The notes under the pieces were generated by a model. It worked only from the letters and a program-made list of their open reading frames with translations. It did not search any database and had not been told where the DNA came from. From assembly GCF_000003195.3 (NCBI RefSeq), contig NC_012872.2, forward strand, positions 25,415,258 through 25,479,257: DNA of 64,000 bases, written 5' to 3'. The DNA is from Sorghum bicolor. Its lineage: Eukaryota; Streptophyta; Magnoliopsida; Poales; Poaceae. Positions 58,701 to 64,000 of the stretch are shown piece after piece (the first letter of the stretch is position 1; each line of letters begins with the position of its first letter). Position numbers and translations under genes: made by a program.

Positions 58701-59870
58701 TTGATGATCGGTTGTAATATAAATCCATAGATGGGGTACTGCTCAAGTGTTTGAATCAATAGGAGGCTAGAAAGATGATGTATGAGGTACATGAAGGGTT
58801 GTGTGGTGCACATCAGTCGGCTTACCGAATGAAGTGCATAATTAGGAGAGCCGGTTATTTTTGGCCAACCATGTTAGAGGATTGTTTTGAGTATTATAAG
58901 GGGTATCAAAATTGTTAGAGATTCGACAATATTGAAAGGGCTCCAGCATCTGCTCTGAACCCAATTATCAAACCTTGGCCATTTAGAGGGTGGGGTATAG
59001 ATTTGATTGGATAGATTCATCCTCCTTTTAGCAAAGGACATAAGTTCGTGCTGTTGGCTACAGATTATTTTACCAAGTGGGTTGAAGCTATCCCTTTAAA
59101 AAAGGTTACATCAGGAAACATGGTCGATTTTGTTAAGGAGCATATAATTTACAGGTTTGAGATCCCTCAAACTATAACAACCGATCGAAGGACTCAAGTT
59201 CACTACATCTGAGTTTTGTGATTTTGCCGAAGAGATGGGTATCAAGTTGTACAATTCTTCTCCTTATTATGCACAAGCCAATGGCCAAGCCGAAGCATCA
59301 AATAAAATTATGATTAAGATTATTCAGAAGAAGATTGATGAAAAACCAAAAAAATGGAATTTAATTCTTAATGAGGTCTTATGGGCTTACCGAATGGCGT
59401 GTCATGGGTCTACTCAAACATCCCCCTATGAGTTGGTTTATGGGCATCATGCTCTGTTACCGTGGGAGTTACAATCAAGTTCGAGACGAGTTACATTGCA
59501 AAATGACTTGAAGAAGGAAAGTTATAAGGAATTTGATGATGGATGACTTGGAAGATTTACATTTGGTTCGTCTCAGGGCATTGGAAAATATTGAGAAAAA
59601 TAAATTATGCGTTGCCAAATATTATAACAAGAAGGTTAGAGTGAAACAATTTGAAGAGGGAGACTTGGTTTGGAAAGCTACATTGCCGATTGGGACGAAA
59701 GACAGAGTGTTTGGTGAGTGGTCTCCAAATTGGTAAGGACCTTTTCAGACAGTGAGATGTGCATCTGTCAATGTGTATATGTTGAAGACTTTGTTGGGGG
59801 AAGAATTTACTAGAGCTATTAGTGGAAGATTTCTTAAAAGTTTTTATCCCAGTATTGAGGTTGGTTCATA
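58701..59870 (+). pseudogene. Integrase of the old Tat element
   Basis: The pieces are the zinc region (GLCGAHQSAYRMKCII, YFWPTMLEDCFEYYKG), the core start (WGIDLIG, then DYFTKWVEAIPLKK), NSSPYYAQANGQAEASNKIM (core Glu), and the C-terminal part KVRVKQFEEGDLVWK up to FYPSIEVGS and TAA near 59869. TAG codons at 58759, 58916 and 59012 and two or more frameshifts interrupt it. Confidence 0.85.
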
Positions 59871-60072
59871 AAAGGATTTAGAGATATAAACATGAGTAGC
59901 CGATGTAAGCGCATCGCCTTTAGCTGATAAAATACTTTGAAGGTTTGGAGAATAGCCGATACGGTATGTGTTGCCTTTAGAAAAAATGTAAACTCAGAAG
60001 AAGATGAACGGGAGTCGTAGATGAATATTTCATAAAGATAAATTGTTCTTGCAATCCAGTTCCTAGATACAG

Positions 60073-60914
60073 ACTACTCGTCGAATAATTTATTAAGAAC
60101 AGAGTGGGCGTCCATGGATTGGGCGAGGATGGTTGCATGATCGTTATAGCTCTCTAGGAGCTCGTCGATGTTCTCGATCTCTTCTGGGGGCCGCCGGAGA
60201 AGCTGACTGGCATGATGGAGAAGTCATCGCGGGTCTGGGTGGACATCGCTGCCAGTCCTAGAGCCACGCCGTGGTGCACGCCATGGATGACGGCTTGATC
60301 GATACGGCCGTCCGCATCATCAAGGTGCACCTCGGCGGTTTCTCCTTGGGGTTCACCTTGTCGGCAATCTTGTTCGCCGCAGCCTTCAAGCGATCATTTT
60401 CTGCAAAAAGCGCTGCGCTGAGCAGAGAGGATGGATTAGGTAAGCAGATAGATCGAAGAAAGGAAAGTCCAGACAAGTCTTTTGCTAACTAGTAAGGGCG
60501 TCATAGAACTGCTTCTGCTGGTCCTCCCATTCGGCTTGTTCAATGCCGAATTGCTTGGAGGCATTACCCAGTTCCTCCCAGGCCTCATCCTTCCCTTGAG
60601 GAAGATGAGCACCTCCTCGTGAGTATACGGAAGATCGATTCCGATGAACCCGAGGAGTCGAAGGAATCGAATGAAGGGGTTCCTGGCTCAGTCGCTGTCA
60701 TTAGGGGGAAGAAGATGGCCCTGGCTGGTGGTAATGACCCTCACCCTATTGAATGACAAAGGGAAATCAAAACTAGAAAGATGAACAAGAAGTAGAACTG
60801 CAAGGGGGCAAAAAGTTGATTTTCACCCATGACGTTGACGTCGTGGCGCTCGGTTTCCTTCCGCTTCCCCCTCGGTGGGGCGCTGGCCACGGTCATCACC
60901 GCTCGCCATTGCTG
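60073..60914 (-). pseudogene. Antisense gene 1 of the old Tat element (about three exons, damaged)
   Basis: On the minus strand ATG at 60912-60914 starts MASGDDRGQRPTEGEAEGN. A GT donor follows after about 28 codons. The next segment (from about 60747) reads RVITTSQGHLLPPNDSD, then NPFIRFLRLLGFIGIDLPYT and EQAEWEDQQKQFYDAL. A last segment starts after CTGCTCAG near 60423 with LFAENDRLKAAANKIADKVN and ends NKLFDE-stop near 60073 after a frameshift. It encodes a small charged, coiled-coil-like protein. A minus-strand TATA box lies about 110 bases upstream. The layout parallels the antisense gene of the nested Tat element, but the sequences differ. Function unknown. Confidence 0.5.
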
Positions 60915-61017
60915 CTCTAGGAGTTAGGTTTCTCTCTGGATTGCTTTGAGCAAAGAAAGTGAAGAGGCACAGATGAGAATGCTTGATTGGGGTGTTGGCA
61001 AAGGCTGAGGAAGGGAG

Positions 61018-61031
61018 TTTATTTATAAGCC
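61018..61031 (-). promoter_or_regulatory. TATA box of antisense gene 1
   Basis: On the minus strand GGCTTATAAATAAACTC lies about 110 bases before the ATG at 60914. Confidence 0.5.
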
Positions 61032-61686
61032 GAATGAGAAGTCATGGCGTATATCTCGGAGTAGTGGGATGAGAATAGCAAATGACGGAGTAGAGTTTTT
61101 CCTCTCGGTTGGGCCGTTACTGGATTGGGCCGGGCTCATTTAAGTCGGGGGCCACTCGGTTGTATTACTCAACGGGAGATAAATACGATCGGCTATATCC
61201 CAATCGGGAAGTTAAAGATGATTGGTTGAATTCTGGGCAATCAGATGTATTCTAATTGGGAACTCAAAAGTGATCAATTATGTTCTCAAACAAGCAGAGA
61301 TATATAAAAGTAAGATATAAAAGGGTCCAATAATTCTGGAATATAATATATCATGCTTAGTCTATTATAGATCCAGTGTCTACTTGCTCAGAAGCTGGTT
61401 AATTGCGTCTATGGCTTCGGCCCTGATTCGGCTGACATTGTCCAATACCTTCTGGTCTTCATCTTCAGAGCCTTGGATGTTGGCAGCCTTGATTTGAGCT
61501 GCTGATCCTCTTTGATGACAGATGCTATCTTTGCTTTGGCTGTTGCTATAGAATTTGGTGGATCAACCATTTTGTCTTTATGGGACTGAATTCTAGCATT
61601 CAATTGGGCCAATTGAGCTTCCAACCTAGATTTTTCCTCCTCCAAGCTTTTCAACTCAGGATCTAGAGTTGACAAAGAATGTTTAG

Positions 61687-61689
61687 CAT
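61687..61689. repeat. Target-site duplication of the CACTA element (left)
   Basis: CAT here and CAT at 63722-63724, the three-base duplication expected for CACTA transposons. Confidence 0.8.
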
Positions 61690-63721
61690 CACTACAAGAA
61701 ATGTACCATCTTATGACGATTACGGCATGACATGTGATCGAAATGTCACTAAATCGATGAGTTTATGACATTTTTTTTGAAAGCAATCTCAACTTAGTGA
61801 CATAAATGATTTCATGTCACAAAAAATGTCTTCAATATAGTCAAACTCCATATCAGGGCTCCGGGTGCGAATTATTTCCCGTGACTTCACTTTCCCAGAC
61901 TTTTCACCGAGCTACAGCCATTCACTACCGCCAACCCTCTCCTGCCATTCAGCCCTCAAAGCTATCAGGGGCAGCGCCCCATTCCCCTCATCGCACCACA
62001 GCTATGGGGTGTTCCCATGGCGCCTTCCCGTCACCGCGTCGTACGCTTGGTTCGGCGGTGGCGCGAACCTCTGATTGCCGGGGTGGACAGGCGTCGTGCC
62101 GATGCTGAGGGGCCCGAGCAGATCTGCGCTAGGGCAAAGCGGATCTGCGTTGGGGTGCCGCAAACCATGGGCCGAGGAGCTGAGCGGAAGGGCACAACGG
62201 TGGTAGCGAGCGGTAAGCGTTTTCCTTGTATCCTCTCCCTCCGAACTCATCCAGAGGGGCTTCAGATCTAATCTACATACCCATTAGTGTGTAGGGTATT
62301 GGTTCCTGGGATTTTGCGGTCACCACCTAAAAATTTTTTGTTGCTGCCGTACACCACCTGAAACATTGATGGTAATGTGTAGTTGCTGCCGTACACCACC
62401 TGAAATTTATTCTTTCTTGTATGGGGGATTTTTTTTGTTTTGGTCTGAAGCAATTTGTGCTTGTTTAATTTACAACAGTTTTTGTTTTTAGTTTTGGTGT
62501 GAAGTAAATGAATCACGAATGTTTCCTTTTTTGTCTTGTTTTGGATGTAGTTAGGGATTGGAGATGACTCCTCTCGTGCCAACTAACTTGGACAACAACG
62601 ATGGTCACTAAATAGCCTTGTATTTTGTGGTGAGTAGCCTACTCAAAGCATGTGTGTTGGTTGTATATATTAGTAGCTTCATATTGTCATCCAAGAATTG
62701 TTAGCAAGCACTGAAAGTTTCTTATATGTTGAGGTGTGCGGGCAAGTCTTGTGTTATGAGAGAGCAGCAACATTGTGGTGAGGCAGAAGAACATGAAGCC
62801 ATGATGCCAGAACAGCATGAGCTTGTCAATGGACATGGATGCTTTAACAATGTTCAGATGACAGGATCTAACTATTTTCTGTTTCAGGCCTGGGCTCTAA
62901 CTCGTTGGTTGGTTCCATTTATCTTGTTTTAATTGTAGAGAGGAACCACAGAGATGTGCAGAAGCTATTGCATTGCCAACACAGGCCTGTTAGGAAACAA
63001 TAGTTACTTTACTCCTAATTATCATCTTTTATTTGTATGGTAGCTTAGTTAAGTTGATAAATAGAGCTCTGTAATAAATTTGCAACAATAGTGTTTTAGA
63101 TGGAAGCTTACTTACATTGACTAGTTGTGAACTTAATTAATTGATTTAGTCTAGAGTGTTGTTAAAACAATGGATGATGTTGGTGTAGTGATATCATATA
63201 TGCATAGATTATTATAACAGTTGTTTGATTTCTTCCAGCTTACATATGAAAAGTTCCTTTTTGACTTTTTCATTTGTTTTAACAAGTGATGTTTGTTTCT
63301 AATATATTTTCTACAGGACATGGAGAAATTTCAGCAACCTAAGGTATTCACACATGCTCCTGACACCAAAAACACCTATCTGCCAGCACCTATTGAACTA
63401 TTAGTTTGGTGACTAAGGTCACTTGTGAGATAGGGATGTGAGATTTCCATTTGTTTAACTTATCTGAGATAACTTTGTGACTAAGTTAACTTATTGAACT
63501 ATAGTTTGGTGTTCGTGATGAATGTAATAAATATATTGATGAATGACTTATGATATTATGACATGAACACTTAAACATCACAAGTTATCATTAAAGACAC
63601 TCATCTTTTGACATTTTAATTAGTTTTTGTGAACTTGGTGTCATAAATGGTGATCTGTGACTTATTTTGCATGAATTATGACACATATCAAATGTCAAAA
63701 GATGACACATTTCTTGTAGTG
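61690..63721. mobile_element. Non-autonomous CACTA (En/Spm-like) transposon, 2.03 kb
   Basis: The termini are CACTACAAGAAATGT at 61690 and its inverse ACATTTCTTGTAGTG ending at 63721. Imperfect inversion extends to about 28 bases (CATCTT, TGAC). Subterminal TGACAT/ATGTCA motifs recur near both ends. The interior has no recognisable transposase. A GC-rich open segment (about 61880-62212) ends at a GTAAGC donor-like site and may be a captured exon. A 23-base unit (TTGCTGCCGTACACCACCTG plus AAA) occurs twice, near 62339 and 62382. Confidence 0.88.
61806..62212 (+). pseudogene. Exon-like GC-rich segment inside the CACTA element
   Basis: Open on both strands for 200-300 bases, GC-rich, with AGCG/GTAAGC at its right edge. 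The longest plus frame (62017-62271) encodes an Arg-rich peptide I do not recognise. It could be a captured host exon or degenerate transposon sequence. Confidence 0.25.
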
Positions 63722-64000
63722 CATTTTGAATTTGAGAGTGCAACTCTTTAGCTTCTTGCTTCTTTAGGGACATGTTATTCTGCAGGGTAGCCCTGGAGGA
63801 TATATTCTTGTTTGCTTTCCTCACCATGGCAAAGTAATCATCAAGGTGAGCTGCAGATTCTAGAGAAGCTTTGACGACTAACGGAATATCTTGATCAATA
63901 AGCTCGAGAAGATCACTTATTTGGTCTGCTTCTTGAACCAGATTGTTGATATCCTTGTTTAGCAGCACAGCTATATCCTTCAACCGAGCTTGATTCCCCA

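Larger units (their letters stand above)
52123..64000 (+). mobile_element. Old Tat-lineage retrotransposon with antisense genes, runs off the window
   Basis: Order: probable LTR, primer site, gag, protease-like region, RT, RNase H and integrase on the plus strand to 59868, then antisense genes on the minus strand (60073-60914 and 61380 to beyond the window). A CACTA transposon has inserted at 61690. Coding frames carry many nonsense codons and several frameshifts, so it is much older than the nested Tat copy. Its 3' LTR is not in the window. Confidence 0.8.
61380..64000 (-). pseudogene. Antisense gene 2: coiled-coil protein split by a CACTA transposon
   Basis: The minus-strand frame enters from beyond the window (KDIAVLLNKDINNLVQEADQ, LVVKASLESAAHLDDYFAMV) and reaches KKQEAKELHSQIQNA at the CACTA insertion (63721). 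It resumes on the far side (61689) with STLDPELKSLEEEKSRLEAQ in the same frame once the transposon and one CAT repeat are removed. It ends after a frameshift near 61495 with INQLLSK and a stop at 61380. The protein is a long coiled coil. Similar C-terminal coiled coils occur in plant-mobile-domain proteins of Tat elements, but the diagnostic N-terminus is outside the window. Confidence 0.6.

Noticed and set aside
61806..62271. Transposase gene for the CACTA element
   Set aside because: The frames are short, Arg/Pro/Ser-rich and lack any transposase motif I can recognise.

Overview
The window looks like intergenic heterochromatin from a grass genome. It is almost wall-to-wall LTR retrotransposons of the Ty3/gypsy superfamily, with two or three DNA transposon pieces, and I found no convincing single-copy host gene. 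The element families (a Tekay/Del-type chromovirus with about 4.4 kb LTRs, an Athila-like element primed by tRNA-Asp, and Tat-lineage elements with antisense genes) and the GC-rich patches point to Poaceae, probably a panicoid. The species is a guess.

Layout. 1-6076 is the 3' end of one Tekay-type element (copy A: end of RNase H, integrase, chromodomain, 3' LTR). 6077-12713 is older debris: a CACTA-type terminus with subterminal repeats, TA microsatellites, two tRNA-like box pairs, a probable Helitron ending at 9938, and a GC-rich/AT-rich segment that I read as half of an inverted LTR. 12719-49858 is a second Tekay-type element (copy B), flanked by ATTTA and split by a three-level nest. An Athila-like non-autonomous element (23586-45272, flanked by GACGC) sits inside its chromodomain. 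A Tat-lineage element in the opposite orientation (28457-42455, flanked by CTTAG) sits inside the Athila-like element. 49864-51012 appears to be the other half of the inverted LTR. It abuts a minus-strand Tat integrase fragment (51013-52111), into which an old plus-strand Tat-lineage element (about 52123 to beyond the window end) has inserted. That element carries gag-pol and then antisense coiled-coil genes, one of them split by a 2.0 kb non-autonomous CACTA transposon (61690-63721, flanked by CAT).

How the genes relate. The nested Tat element carries a single-frame gag-protease-RT-RNase H-integrase polyprotein on the minus strand with only three nonsense codons. Convergent to it is a complete six-exon antisense gene on the plus strand (predicted 1,309 aa) with its own TATA box. 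The old Tat element repeats this plan with a smaller antisense gene that also has its own TATA box. Tekay copy B carries an extra coiled-coil ORF between primer-binding site and gag. Both that ORF and gag begin exactly at a splice-acceptor-like CAG/ATG junction, which suggests expression from spliced RNAs. Nearly all nonsense codons are TAG or TGA at sites explained by cytosine deamination in CG or CHG contexts, as expected of methylated silenced DNA.
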